Source of the DNA: Herbaspirillum hiltneri N3 | GTDB taxonomy: Bacteria; Pseudomonadota; Gammaproteobacteria; Burkholderiales; Burkholderiaceae_D | Direction: 5' to 3' | Length of the DNA: 64,000 nucleotides | Assembly: GCF_001267925.1 (NCBI RefSeq) | Contig: NZ_CP011409.1 | Span: forward strand, 4,216,001-4,280,000 | Shown here: piece after piece, positions 9,001 to 16,938 of the stretch | Numbering within the stretch: position 1 is the stretch's first letter | Layout: the number at the start of each line of letters is the position of its first letter | The notes under the pieces: generated by a model | Databases searched by the model: none | Told to the model about the DNA's origin: nothing | The model's input: the letters and a program-made list of their open reading frames with translations, nothing else | Made by a program: the position numbers and the translations under genes

Positions 9001-9029
9001 TTGACTTATACATTAGCAATTACTAATAT
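9001..9029 (+). promoter_or_regulatory. Sigma-70 promoter with overlapping ArsR-type operator
   Basis: TTGACT (9001-9006) and TAATAT (9024-9029) are separated by exactly 17 bp and lie just upstream of the ArsR start at 9040. Within the spacer and -10 box, ATTAG and CTAAT (9012-9027, 6-bp gap) form an inverted repeat of the kind bound by ArsR/SmtB-like repressors. The overlap suggests autorepression by blocking RNA polymerase. Confidence 0.75.
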
Positions 9030-9039
9030 AAACACCATC

Positions 9040-9366
9040 ATGCAAACCACTTCTCTCGACACCGTCATGCGCACCCTCGCCGATCCCACGCGGCGCGCCG
9101 TTTTTGAACGGATCGTGCATGCGCACGAAATCAGCGTGGCTGAGCTGACCGAGGGCAGCGGCGTCACCCAGTCCGCCATCTCACAGCATCTGGGCTCCCT
9201 CAAGCGCGCAGGCCTGGTCGCCGATCGCGCACAGGGACGCAACGTGTTCTATCGCGCCGAACCCAAAGGCCTGGCGCCGCTTGCCGATTGGATGAGCCAC
9301 TACGGCGTGTTCTGGAGCAAGCGCTTTGCCGATCTCAGAACCCTCTTGAAGGAAATTGATCCATGA
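9040..9366 (+). CDS. ArsR-family winged-helix repressor
   Basis: Encodes 108 aa from the ATG at 9040 (MQTTSLDTVMRTLADPTRRAVFERI); an upstream in-frame ATG at 8977 would place the promoter inside the gene. It has the typical LADPTRRAVFE opening and the recognition helix QSAISQHLGSLKRAGLV, followed by a wing (AQGRNVFYRAEPKGL). The metal-binding Cys cluster of ArsR is absent, so it is more like the group that regulates SRPBCC/AHSA1 genes. It overlaps the next gene by 4 nt (ATGA), so the two are translationally coupled. Confidence 0.93.
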   Translation: MQTTSLDTVMRTLADPTRRAVFERIVHAHEISVAELTEGSGVTQSAISQHLGSLKRAGLVADRAQGRNVFYRAEPKGLAPLADWMSHYGVFWSKRFADLRTLLKEIDP

Positions 9367-9827
9367 ATGACAGCGCCTTGAAATTGCCCACACAGGAAAT
9401 CGTGGTGGATGAAGTCTTTCCTCATGCACCCGAGACGATCTGGAAGACCCTTACCTCGGAAGCATTGATGGCCCGCTGGCTCATGGAACCGCAGGGCTTC
9501 GCTCCCGTGAAGGGAACGCGCTTCACCTATCAAACCAAGCCGGCCGGCGAGTGGGACGGCACCATCCATTGCGAAGTGCTGGAGGTCGTACCCAACGAGC
9601 GCTTCGTCTATGCCTGGAAGGGTGGCCATGAGAGCAACAAGGGATATGGTTCGCGACTGGATACGATCGTCACGTTCACACTGACCGAAGTTCCGGAGGG
9701 TACCCGATTGCGGCTGGTGCACTCAGGCTTTGTCACTCCCACCAACGACACCGCATTCCAAAACATGCGCGAAGGCTGGCGCAAGGTCGTACCCAGCCTG
9801 GGCAACTTTACCGACGTGCCGCACTGA
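9363..9827 (+). CDS. SRPBCC (AHSA1/START-like) domain protein
   Basis: Encodes 154 aa beginning in an ATGA overlap with the ArsR gene. The opening IVVDEVFPHAPETIWKTLT and the middle GTIHCEVLEVVPNERFVYAWKG are typical of the AHSA1-like branch of the SRPBCC hydrophobic-pocket fold. The C-terminal helix FQNMREGWRKVVPSLGNF closes the pocket. ArsR + SRPBCC pairs are very common. The ligand is unknown, probably a small hydrophobic molecule, and the protein is probably cytosolic. Confidence 0.92.
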   Translation: MNDSALKLPTQEIVVDEVFPHAPETIWKTLTSEALMARWLMEPQGFAPVKGTRFTYQTKPAGEWDGTIHCEVLEVVPNERFVYAWKGGHESNKGYGSRLDTIVTFTLTEVPEGTRLRLVHSGFVTPTNDTAFQNMREGWRKVVPSLGNFTDVPH

Positions 9828-9866
9828 AAAACACCGGCGAACGGCACTTCAACACAGGAGAGACAG

Positions 9867-10280
9867 ATGAGCGAGACCTACACCGGCGGCTGCGCTTGCG
9901 GCGCGATTCGATACGAAATCCCGGGCGAACCGTTTTTCATGAACCATTGCCAGTGCCGTGACTGCCAGCGCAAGAGCGGCACCGGACATGGTTCCTATCT
10001 GACATTCGCTGCCGACGGCGTGAAACTCAGCGGCGACGCAACGCAATGGGACATGGTCGCCGATAGCGGCAATGTGAAGACGCGGGCATTCTGCCCGCGC
10101 TGCGGTTCACCGGTCTACCTGCGGTTTTCGGCCATGCCGCAGATCTTTACCGTGCATGCGGCAAGCCTCGACGATCCGGGCCGGTACAAGCCGCAGGCCG
10201 TGACCTATCGCATGCGCGCTCAGGCATGGGATTACCTCGATCCGGCCCTGCCTGCCTTCGACAAGATGCCGCCCGGATGA
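9867..10280 (+). CDS. GFA-family zinc protein
   Basis: Encodes 137 aa with the complete set of zinc ligands of the GFA family: GGCACGAIRYE, NHCQCRDCQRKSG and FCPRCGSPVY. GFA-fold proteins include glutathione-dependent formaldehyde-activating enzymes, but most members have no assigned reaction. A GGAGAG ribosome site precedes the ATG. It lies 39 nt after the SRPBCC gene and probably belongs to the same ArsR-controlled transcript. Confidence 0.93.
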   Translation: MSETYTGGCACGAIRYEIPGEPFFMNHCQCRDCQRKSGTGHGSYLTFAADGVKLSGDATQWDMVADSGNVKTRAFCPRCGSPVYLRFSAMPQIFTVHAASLDDPGRYKPQAVTYRMRAQAWDYLDPALPAFDKMPPG

Positions 10281-10319
10281 TTGAACGCGCCTGGAGCGCT
10301 TGAGGACAAAGCGCTGTAT

Positions 10320-11252
10320 TTACTCTTGGCCTGACGATGCAGCCTGCGGCGCCAGCGTCAGCTCCGCATCGGCAGCGACATAGCGGGAATAGCGATAGTC
10401 ACGAATGAAACTGATTCTTCCATTCTGCCATTCGAGCCACATGACATAGCTGGGCCGTGGATTGTTACGGTCTTCGAACACCGCGATCACCTCCCGCCCC
10501 TCCAGCCACGCAGGGACGAGCCAAACGCCGTCAATCTTGGCATAAATGGTGAAGAACAAACCGACGTCGGCTGCGCCGACTCGAAGCGGATACGTCGACT
10601 GGTTGAGCTTGACGTCGTCGGCCAGGAGGGTCCGCAGGCCGTCCCAGTTGCGCTGGTTGAAGAGTGTCACATAGCGCGCGACCGCATCGGACGCCGGGCC
10701 AGGAGCCAGGGCCGGAAGCTGGCCGGCTAGTGCATTGATTTCCCGGAGGCGCGCACGTCCCCGCGCCAGGTGGCCTTTCACGGCGTCGACCGTGAGATTG
10801 AGAAGAACGGCGATCTCCACCAGCGATTCGTCGAGCACATCCTTCAGGATGACTACGCTGCGCTGAACAAGAGGCAGTTCCGCAAAGCGAGATACTGCGG
10901 TGTTAACAGCTTCCTGGCGCATCAGCATCTCCACGGGGTCAGGGTTGGCCGCATCGACGACGTCCGAAGCCGCTGCGATTGGCTCGGCCTTGCGCACTGC
11001 CCGGCTGCGCAACAGGTCGAGAGCGCGGTTATGGGCAATCCGAAACAGCCACGGCCGCAGCGGCGTCGCCTCATCCAATTCCGGCAATGCTTCCAAGGCC
11101 CGGATCAGCGTGTCCTGCACTACATCTTCTCCATCAAAGACCGATCCCATGAGGCGCGCGCAATAGCGGTGCAACTCCGGCCGCAACGCGCCGGCCACGG
11201 CAAGGATCTCCGCTCTGCGCTCGTCGTTGCCGGCGGGCGGCCCGGCGCTCAC
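10320..11252 (-). CDS. ECF sigma factor with C-terminal SnoaL-like domain
   Basis: Encodes 310 aa starting at GTG 11252, which overlaps the stop of the upstream SDR gene (GTGA). Residues ~20-95 form sigma region 2 (FDGEDVVQDTLIRALEAL and RPWLFRIAHNRALDLLRS). Residues ~120-185 are region 4 (LPLVQRSVVILKDVLDESLVEIA and VDAVKGHLARGRARLRE). The remaining ~120 residues resemble a SnoaL/NTF2-like domain (VARYVTLFNQRNWDGLRTLLADDVKL, then RDYRYSRYVA). Sigma factors with such tails (ECF41-like groups) often sit beside oxidoreductase genes, as here. The DGGGK-type motif I know from ECF41 is not visible, so it is an atypical member. No anti-sigma gene is adjacent. Confidence 0.9.
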   Translation of the reverse strand: MSAGPPAGNDERRAEILAVAGALRPELHRYCARLMGSVFDGEDVVQDTLIRALEALPELDEATPLRPWLFRIAHNRALDLLRSRAVRKAEPIAAASDVVDAANPDPVEMLMRQEAVNTAVSRFAELPLVQRSVVILKDVLDESLVEIAVLLNLTVDAVKGHLARGRARLREINALAGQLPALAPGPASDAVARYVTLFNQRNWDGLRTLLADDVKLNQSTYPLRVGAADVGLFFTIYAKIDGVWLVPAWLEGREVIAVFEDRNNPRPSYVMWLEWQNGRISFIRDYRYSRYVAADAELTLAPQAASSGQE

Positions 11253-12004
11253 GCTGCGGCTCCTTCCAGTACCGAGATCCCCGCACCTTTGATTCCGAAC
11301 GCGACGGCATCGGCGAATTGCGGATCTTCCAGCAGGGAAACGACCATGTCGCCAAACTGGCGGGGTGGCATCGGAGCGCCGAAGCGAACGACGAATTCTT
11401 CCGGCGTAATGCCTGCGACATGCGCATAAGCATTGGCTCCCGCATCTCCGACTCCCGTGCCGAGAACCATCTGCTGCGGCACGATCGCCTGGAAGCCGAT
11501 TCCCAGGTTCTTTTTTTCAGAGACGCCGTTGGCGTACCTGGCCATGGTCCAGAGCATGCGCTTGGCACCGGCATAGCCTCCTGATAGCGGCGAACCGTTC
11601 ACAGCCGCGCCGCTCGACACCGTGAGGACACGGCTTCCGGGCTTGAGTGGCAGGTTGAGCGCCGCTTGCAGCCAATAGAGCCCGGCCTTGACGTCGGTAT
11701 CCCAGGCCACCGTGAAGTCGGCCCAGCTCACCTGATCCAAGCGCGCCATCCGGGGTTGCGCGCCGGCATTGAGAACGAGAATATCCGGCCGGACCTCCCC
11801 AAGGATGCGATGGGCAGCCGTTTCGTCCGTTACGTCGGCCGGGATCGTGGCGACACCCAGGCGGGTTCGCACGGATTCAAGTGCATCGGCGCCGCGCGCG
11901 ACGACCGTCACCTTGGCGCCCTGCGCCACCAGAGCTTCGACCAGCCCGAGCCCAAGGCCGCGGCTTCCTCCGGTGACGACGACATTCTTGCTGTTGAGAT
12001 TCAT
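11249..12004 (-). CDS. SDR-family oxidoreductase
   Basis: Encodes 251 aa from ATG 12004 (CGGAG upstream); a GTG 9 nt earlier is also in frame. The NAD(P)-binding TGGSRGLGLGLVEAL is canonical, NAGAQPR replaces the usual NNAG, and SSGAAVNGSPLSGGYAGAKR holds the catalytic Ser/Tyr/Lys (Y-x-x-x-K as YAGAK). The C-terminal part (GITPEEFVVRFGAPMPPRQFGDMVVSL) is specific to an uncharacterised subgroup. Its stop overlaps the ECF sigma start, tying the enzyme to that regulator. The substrate is unknown. Confidence 0.9.
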   Translation of the reverse strand: MNLNSKNVVVTGGSRGLGLGLVEALVAQGAKVTVVARGADALESVRTRLGVATIPADVTDETAAHRILGEVRPDILVLNAGAQPRMARLDQVSWADFTVAWDTDVKAGLYWLQAALNLPLKPGSRVLTVSSGAAVNGSPLSGGYAGAKRMLWTMARYANGVSEKKNLGIGFQAIVPQQMVLGTGVGDAGANAYAHVAGITPEEFVVRFGAPMPPRQFGDMVVSLLEDPQFADAVAFGIKGAGISVLEGAAA

Positions 12005-12439
12005 GATTTGCACTCCGTTGTCCAGGTATCGCTAAGACGAATGAGCCTTGAAAAAAGAGCCAATCTGCAAGACCTGACCCGACACCCTGCTCCACTCCAC
12101 CGTCTGACATACCGAACCGGTTATCCGGGATCCCGGCATTCGAGGCGAATTTTCCAAAGTGTACTTGGAACATGACCGTCAAGCGTCGCTCGCATCGGGT
12201 TGCCCGCGCCCCCTTCTGAATCGGCTCACCACGAAGCCGGTGGTGTAGCTGCGATGTTCCGTCGTTTTCTTCAGCGAGAGCTTGCGTTTGTTCATGATGT
12301 GTTCTTTTCAGGATATGGACCGGTTGACGTGATGCGGCGATGACCGGCGCCATGGCTTGCCGGGCGTTGCGCAACCGACATAAGGTGCGCAACGCCCGCA
12401 CGCAGCTTGTTCAGGCAGCCGCAGACGCATGCGCCGAAC
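12005..12439. other. Gap between two SDR genes
   Basis: This 435-bp minus-strand interval holds only the candidate 38-codon ORF at 12179-12295. No terminator with a T-run or clear promoter was found. Longer open frames here have biased, unlikely amino-acid content. Confidence 0.4.
12179..12295 (-). CDS. Candidate 38-aa basic peptide
   Basis: An ATG-to-TGA frame of 38 codons begins MNKRKLSLKKTTEHRSY and continues through a TGFVVSRFRRGRGQ stretch. It is strongly basic. A weak GAAAAG lies upstream. It sits between two SDR genes on the same strand, near a LysR regulator. I do not recognise it; it could be a small regulatory peptide, the remnant of a larger gene, or chance. Confidence 0.25.
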   Translation of the reverse strand: MNKRKLSLKKTTEHRSYTTGFVVSRFRRGRGQPDASDA

Positions 12440-13222
12440 TCAGTCGTCCAGGCTTCCCAGGCTCAGATTGAAGATCGTCCCGGTCAGCCCGCTTGCCTGG
12501 TCGGAGGCGGCAAAGACCGCCATGTCGGCCATTTCCGTGAGCGAGGAAAGCCGGCGCGTGTGGGTACGCCCCGCAATCAGTTCCTCGAATTGTTCCCTCG
12601 ATATTCCCCACGCGTTGGCATGCAGCCCAAACACTTCCTTGATCGTGTCCGATTCCGGCATGCCATGAGGGCGAAGACCGATTACGCGAATGCCGTGAGG
12701 CGCGAGCTCCGCGGACAGGCCACGGGTCAGGGACTCCACCGCGCTCATCGCCGGCCCCACGCCGCCCATCAACGGGATGCCTATCCGTGACGGAGTCGAT
12801 GTCACGGTCATGATGACGCCTGATTTTTGCCGGATCATCTGCCTGGCGGCGACCCGCGACGTCAAGAAATAGGACCTGGTGTAGGTGGCGATCGGCAGCG
12901 AGAACTGCTCGATATCGAGATTGCTCAAGGCGACACCCTGCAGCGTTGTATTGCGGATGCCGACAGCGTTGAAGGAGACGTCGACTCTTCCGACCCTGTC
13001 GATCACCGATTTCAAATGCGCTTCGATGGATTGCTCGTCGAGCGCATCGACCACGGCCGCCTCCGCCTTGCCGCCGATGCCCGTTGCGACGGCCTGGACG
13101 CCGGCAAGATTCCGGCCCGTCAGGAACACTGTGGCCCCTGCCCGGGAGAAGGCGCGGGCGACGGCGCTTCCCACCGCTCCCGCTGCACCATAAACGATTA
13201 CATACTTGTCTTTAAGCTGCAC
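12440..13222 (-). CDS. SDR-family oxidoreductase
   Basis: Encodes 260 aa from a GTG at 13222 with AAGGAAG upstream. The cofactor loop reads GAAGAVGSAVARAFSRAG; the active-site strand is TSTPSRIGIPLMGGVGPAMSAVESL. The usual catalytic Tyr-x-x-x-Lys is not present (GPAMSAVE at that point), so it may be a catalytically altered SDR or belong to the divergent enoyl-reductase-like group. A LysR gene in the same orientation lies 354 bp upstream. Substrate unknown. Confidence 0.85.
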   Translation of the reverse strand: MQLKDKYVIVYGAAGAVGSAVARAFSRAGATVFLTGRNLAGVQAVATGIGGKAEAAVVDALDEQSIEAHLKSVIDRVGRVDVSFNAVGIRNTTLQGVALSNLDIEQFSLPIATYTRSYFLTSRVAARQMIRQKSGVIMTVTSTPSRIGIPLMGGVGPAMSAVESLTRGLSAELAPHGIRVIGLRPHGMPESDTIKEVFGLHANAWGISREQFEELIAGRTHTRRLSSLTEMADMAVFAASDQASGLTGTIFNLSLGSLDD

Positions 13223-13576
13223 AATTACTTCCTTTCTTCATACGATGGAAACGTCGTTGCCGCAGGGGCCTGACATGGCGAGAGCCGGCGTTTGCCGGCA
13301 ATACACGAGAGACTTGATGAAGCACGTCTGCCATGCATGTGTAGCCAAGACGTTTGGGCGCGGCAAAAGGAGCCACGCACGCGCCGGAAGAATCGGTGCG
13401 CAGGACATCGAAGCGCGTCATCTGGGCGGCGGGATGAAGGAAGGGCAGAATCAACCGCCGATGGGCGGAGACGAAGAAAGCTGAGCGTAGCCCGGCGAGG
13501 GTGTTTCGTTCAGCCGGATTTTATGGAGGCAAATGATCGGTCGTCGGCACCGCAAAGAAATCCCGACGGCATCAGG
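13223..13576. other. Intergenic region between SDR and LysR genes
   Basis: The 354-bp gap contains a compact hairpin, GCCGGC (13284-13289) and GCCGGC (13294-13299) around GTTT. A 69-codon plus-strand frame from 13275 has no ribosome site and was not accepted as a gene. Confidence 0.4.
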
Positions 13577-14485
13577 CTATTCCCCCATGAGGATGGGAAC
13601 CTCAGCCGTCAGGGCGTCAATCAACGTCCGCGTCCTCAGCGGCAGATATTTATTCTGCGGCCACACCGCGTGGATGTCGACCGACAGCACCCGGTCCATG
13701 TCCATGACGAGTTCCAGTTCTCCGGCAGCCACGTGGGGCGCACCCAGCCAGCGCGGCAACCAGGCCAATCCACCGCCCTGGACGGCGGAATCGGCGACGA
13801 CCTGGAGATCGTCGTAGCGCTCGCGGCCATGCAGAAGCACTTCCTGGCTGGAGCCGTCCACATCGCGAACACGCCAGATGCGCGCCTGGGGCGTGCGTCC
13901 GTAGAGAATGCCCGTGTGTTGCCTCAAGTCGGCCACACTCGATGGCCGGCCATTTGCCGCCAGATAAGCGGGCGAGGCGAAGATTGCCATTTGTTGTCTT
14001 CCGATCTTGCGCGCAACCAGGCTGGTTGAATCCGCGATGGATCCGATTCGGATCGCCAGGTCGAAGCCGTCGGCCAGCACGTCGACAATCATGTCTGAAA
14101 ATTCTGCCTCGAGCTCAAGCCGGGGATGCGCGCGCATCAGCGACCGCAGTACCGGCGCCACGCAGCGGCGCCCGAAAAGGAGGGGCGCGCTGACGCGAAT
14201 ACGGCCTTCCAATCCTTGCCGGCCGTCGTGCAGCGCCGATTCCATATCCCGCAGATTCGCCATCAACCGGCTGCAATGTTCATAGTAGCGCCCACCCTCG
14301 TCGGTCAGCGTCTGTTGCCGGGTAGTTCGGTGGAATAACCGAACACCGAGGCGCGCTTCCAGCTTTGCGATCGATTTGGCCACCGCCGAGCGGGTGACAT
14401 TGATCCGGATTGCCGCAGCAGCAAAACTGCCGGCCTCGACTACCGTCAAAAAAGTGGAAATTCCGTTGAGCTTGTCTTCAGACAT
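13577..14485 (-). CDS. LysR-family transcriptional regulator
   Basis: Encodes 302 aa. The N-terminal winged helix is DKLNGISTFLTVVEAGSFAAAA with the recognition helix RSAVAKSIAKLEARLGVRLF, then HRTTRQQTLTDEG. Residues ~90-300 form the periplasmic-binding-like effector domain. It diverges from the metallo-beta-lactamase-fold gene at 14741 and precedes the SDR at 12440 on the same strand, so it probably controls one or both. The inducer is unknown. Confidence 0.95.
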   Translation of the reverse strand: MSEDKLNGISTFLTVVEAGSFAAAAIRINVTRSAVAKSIAKLEARLGVRLFHRTTRQQTLTDEGGRYYEHCSRLMANLRDMESALHDGRQGLEGRIRVSAPLLFGRRCVAPVLRSLMRAHPRLELEAEFSDMIVDVLADGFDLAIRIGSIADSTSLVARKIGRQQMAIFASPAYLAANGRPSSVADLRQHTGILYGRTPQARIWRVRDVDGSSQEVLLHGRERYDDLQVVADSAVQGGGLAWLPRWLGAPHVAAGELELVMDMDRVLSVDIHAVWPQNKYLPLRTRTLIDALTAEVPILMGE

Positions 14486-14740
14486 GGTTTCTCTGCGACG
14501 AAGGCATGTGAATTGTGGCCAGGCGTTCGGATATGATCTGGACTTGCGCCCGGGCGACCCGCGCTCTGTCGGCGATTGTACGGCCAGTCAACAATTGGAT
14601 CAAATAACTATCCAATATGCTTCTTGATATTCGCCAATGGAGAAAACTATTCCGTTTAAACTCATCCCACGGTCACCGCCCACGGTGTCATTCAAACCCC
14701 GGCGCGCCTGACCGGCCTTCCCTTTACTCAAGAGATAAAA

Positions 14741-15715
14741 ATGAATCTGACAACAAAAATTGCGTTACGCGGCGCTTCGTTCATGGCCGCCGCCATGCTC
14801 GCGGGAGCATGCTGGGCCGCAGCGCCCATGCAGAAATTTCAGGCACCCGGCTTCTATCGGCTGATGCTGGGCCAGTTCGAGATCACCGCCCTGCATGACG
14901 GGACCATTGATCTGGAACCGGGCAAGCTGCTGACCAACACGACTCCCCAGAAAATAAGAAAGGCGCTGGATGCGACGTTCCAGGGACCTGTGGTCCCCGC
15001 TTCGGTGAACGGCTTTCTGATCAACACCGGCGACAAGCTTATCCTGATCGATAGCGGCACCGGCCCCAGCGGCGTCTTTGGGCCAAGCCTCGGGCAGCTG
15101 TTGAAGAACCTGACGGCCTCCGGTTACCGCCCCGAACAAGTCGACGAGATATACCTCACCCATCTCCACCCGGACCATGTCGGCGGGCTGCTCACGCCAT
15201 CCGGCGAGGCATTTCCCAATGCCGTCATTCGCCTTGACCGGCGCGAACTTTCCTATTGGACGGACAGCGAACAGGCCAAAAAGGCGCCGGAAGGACATCG
15301 TTCGTTCTTCCCGTTCGCCGAGGCCGCGCTCAAGCCCTACAAAGAGGCGGGACGCCTCAAGCCCTTCGACGGCAACGTTGAGCTGACACCCGGCATCCAT
15401 GCCATTTCAGCAGCCGGACACACCCTCGGCCACACGGTCTACAAAGTGGAGTCGGAGGGGCAGCGCATGCTGGTGTGGGGAGACGTCATGCACGTCGGCG
15501 CGATCCAGTTCGCACAGCCGCAGGTCACGATTGTCTTCGACACCGATTCTCCAATGGCCGCCAAGGCCAGAGCGAAGATCTTTGCCGAAGCCGCCGCGGA
15601 TCGGGCCATTGTCGCCGCTGCTCACCAGCCGTTCCCAGGGCTCGGCCATCTTCTGCGTACACGCACCGGATATCAATTCGTCCCCTATCCCTTTAGCGGC
15701 GTGAAACAGAACTGA
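14741..15715 (+). CDS. Exported metallo-beta-lactamase-fold hydrolase
   Basis: Encodes 324 aa with a signal peptide ending near MLAGACWA-AAPMQ. The metal site is present: THLHPDHVGG (HxHxDH), a third ligand His in SAAGHTLGHT, an Asp in VWGDVMH, and AAAHQPFPGLGHL. The insert with a RDELSYW-like RRELSYWTDSEQAKKAPEG segment resembles the AidC/AttM-like quorum-quenching and related MBL hydrolases. It is probably periplasmic and binds two zinc ions. The substrate cannot be read; lactones or esters are plausible. It diverges from a LysR gene that may regulate it. Confidence 0.9.
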   Translation: MNLTTKIALRGASFMAAAMLAGACWAAAPMQKFQAPGFYRLMLGQFEITALHDGTIDLEPGKLLTNTTPQKIRKALDATFQGPVVPASVNGFLINTGDKLILIDSGTGPSGVFGPSLGQLLKNLTASGYRPEQVDEIYLTHLHPDHVGGLLTPSGEAFPNAVIRLDRRELSYWTDSEQAKKAPEGHRSFFPFAEAALKPYKEAGRLKPFDGNVELTPGIHAISAAGHTLGHTVYKVESEGQRMLVWGDVMHVGAIQFAQPQVTIVFDTDSPMAAKARAKIFAEAAADRAIVAAAHQPFPGLGHLLRTRTGYQFVPYPFSGVKQN

Positions 15716-15844
15716 AGCGGAGTGGCTCCACCCGACGGTGACCCCCGGTGAAATATGCCGTCCCGGCCCTGGTGCCGGCGGGGGTGTCGTCGGGTCCGGC
15801 TACCCCGGTATTGGCAATAGTAATGGCGATATTCGTGAAACCCG

Positions 15845-16336
15845 TCATTTCTGATCCTTTCGGATGACACTGATTTCCCCGTCGCTTTCCATGATCATTT
15901 CCCGCACGTGGGAAATATCCGTTACGCCGTTTTCTCGCAGTTTCGACTCGATCTCCGCCATCGTTACAAACTCCTTGCGCATGTTCCGGCGCAAGACTTT
16001 TCCGTTTCTGATCAACGTCAGTGGCCGGGGTTCAAGGAGGCGCTGCAGTGGTTTGGAATAATAGCTGGCGAAGTCGATGGCGTAATTCCAGAACGTCAAA
16101 GTGAGCACCAACAGCATCGCATCCGGGACGCTATTGGCATCTCCGCTCATGCCATTTTGCGATGCATCCGCGATGATGACTACCAACAGAAAATCGCTGA
16201 TGCCCACGTTTCCGACATCTCGTCTCAACAGCAGGCGAAAGAGGATGAACAGGAATGCATACATCAATGTTCCGCGCACCACGATTTCTTCGATGGGAAC
16301 ACTGAATTGAAAGAGTGCTGACCAGTCGATGTTCAT
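15845..16336 (-). CDS. DUF421 (YetF-like) membrane protein
   Basis: Encodes 163 aa from ATG 16336, chosen for the GGAGG upstream. Three hydrophobic segments (VVRGTLMYAFLFILFRLLL, GISDFLLVVIIADASQNG, AMLLVLTLTFWNYAIDF) are followed by the soluble DUF421 domain: RPLTLIRNGKVLRRNMRKE, MAEIESKLRENGVTDIS and SDGEISVIRK. Length and order fit YdfR/YetF-like proteins of unknown function, often linked to stress. It is the first of several stress-type genes in 15.8-18 kb. Confidence 0.92.
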   Translation of the reverse strand: MNIDWSALFQFSVPIEEIVVRGTLMYAFLFILFRLLLRRDVGNVGISDFLLVVIIADASQNGMSGDANSVPDAMLLVLTLTFWNYAIDFASYYSKPLQRLLEPRPLTLIRNGKVLRRNMRKEFVTMAEIESKLRENGVTDISHVREMIMESDGEISVIRKDQK

Positions 16337-16613
16337 CCTATCCTCCACGTGCATGAAAACCATCGGTAAGCGGATATTGTGGGTGGCAAAATCCCTCTCG
16401 ACTAGCAGTCAATCTCATCCCTTCATGTAGGACAAATACATCGCTCGCTTGTAACCTCGCCAACGAACGACGGCGTAAAGGCCGCCGACAGGACTGACAG
16501 TTCTTCCTTACCCTTGAAATGGATATCTTCTGCTAAGCAAGACGCAAGGAGCTCTCTACACTTCTTCACTGCTGCGTCAATTCAGGTGCGGCAATTTTTC
16601 TGGAGAACTTACC

Positions 16614-16790
16614 ATGTCAACTCAAAATACCCGTGGCGGTAGCCATGAGCAGCATGTCAAGGCCGGTGAGCAGAGTCACAAGAATGCGAACTCCGGTTCG
16701 TCGAATCAATCGCAATCCGCGGGCGCACGTGGCGGCAGCCATGATCAGCATGTGAAGGCCGGCCAACAAAGTCACAAGAACACCAAATAG
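16614..16790 (+). CDS. 58-aa KGG-repeat stress-type protein
   Basis: Encodes 58 aa and is too short for most ORF filters. It contains two near-identical 18-residue units, RGGSHEQHVKAGEQSHKN (residues 7-24) and RGGSHDQHVKAGQQSHKN (39-56), joined by a Ser/Asn/Gln linker. This is the hydrophilic repeat style of KGG/GsiB-like general stress proteins. GGAG precedes the ATG, and a UUCG-loop terminator follows at 16814. It is predicted to be fully disordered and may protect during desiccation or starvation. The neighbouring SDR at 16939 is of a type often found with such genes. Confidence 0.85.
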   Translation: MSTQNTRGGSHEQHVKAGEQSHKNANSGSSNQSQSAGARGGSHDQHVKAGQQSHKNTK

Positions 16791-16813
16791 CGTTCTTCGT
16801 GCGTAAAGGGAAA

Positions 16814-16835
16814 CCGCGTCTCTTCGGAGACGCGG
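16814..16835 (+). terminator. UUCG tetraloop terminator of the KGG gene
   Basis: CCGCGTCTC (16814-16822), TTCG loop, GAGACGCGG (16827-16835): a perfect 9-bp stem with an extra-stable tetraloop, 23 nt after the stop codon. The T-run is poor (CCTTGAG). Confidence 0.7.
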
Positions 16836-16938
16836 CCTTGAGATGATTGCAGATATTCGGATTATCGTACGCAGCAAGGCCTCCTTCCGCAGGCCCGTTC
16901 ACTACAGCAACGGATACCGTCGAGCGCAAGAAAGACAC

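Noticed and set aside
10295..10315. AGCGCTT/AAGCGCT dyad between the GFA and sigma genes as a terminator
   Set aside because: Only a 7-bp stem without a T-run, so termination is not supported enough to list.
13206..13484. Small plus-strand gene between the SDR and LysR genes
   Set aside because: The only ATG (13275) lacks a ribosome site, it overlaps a hairpin, and the peptide shows no recognisable pattern.
15716..15855. Glycine-rich plus-strand frame (ends GNSNGDIRETRHF) and a 51-codon minus-strand frame over the same bases
   Set aside because: Neither has a ribosome site; the plus frame lacks an ATG. Possibly a decayed gene end, but evidence is too thin.
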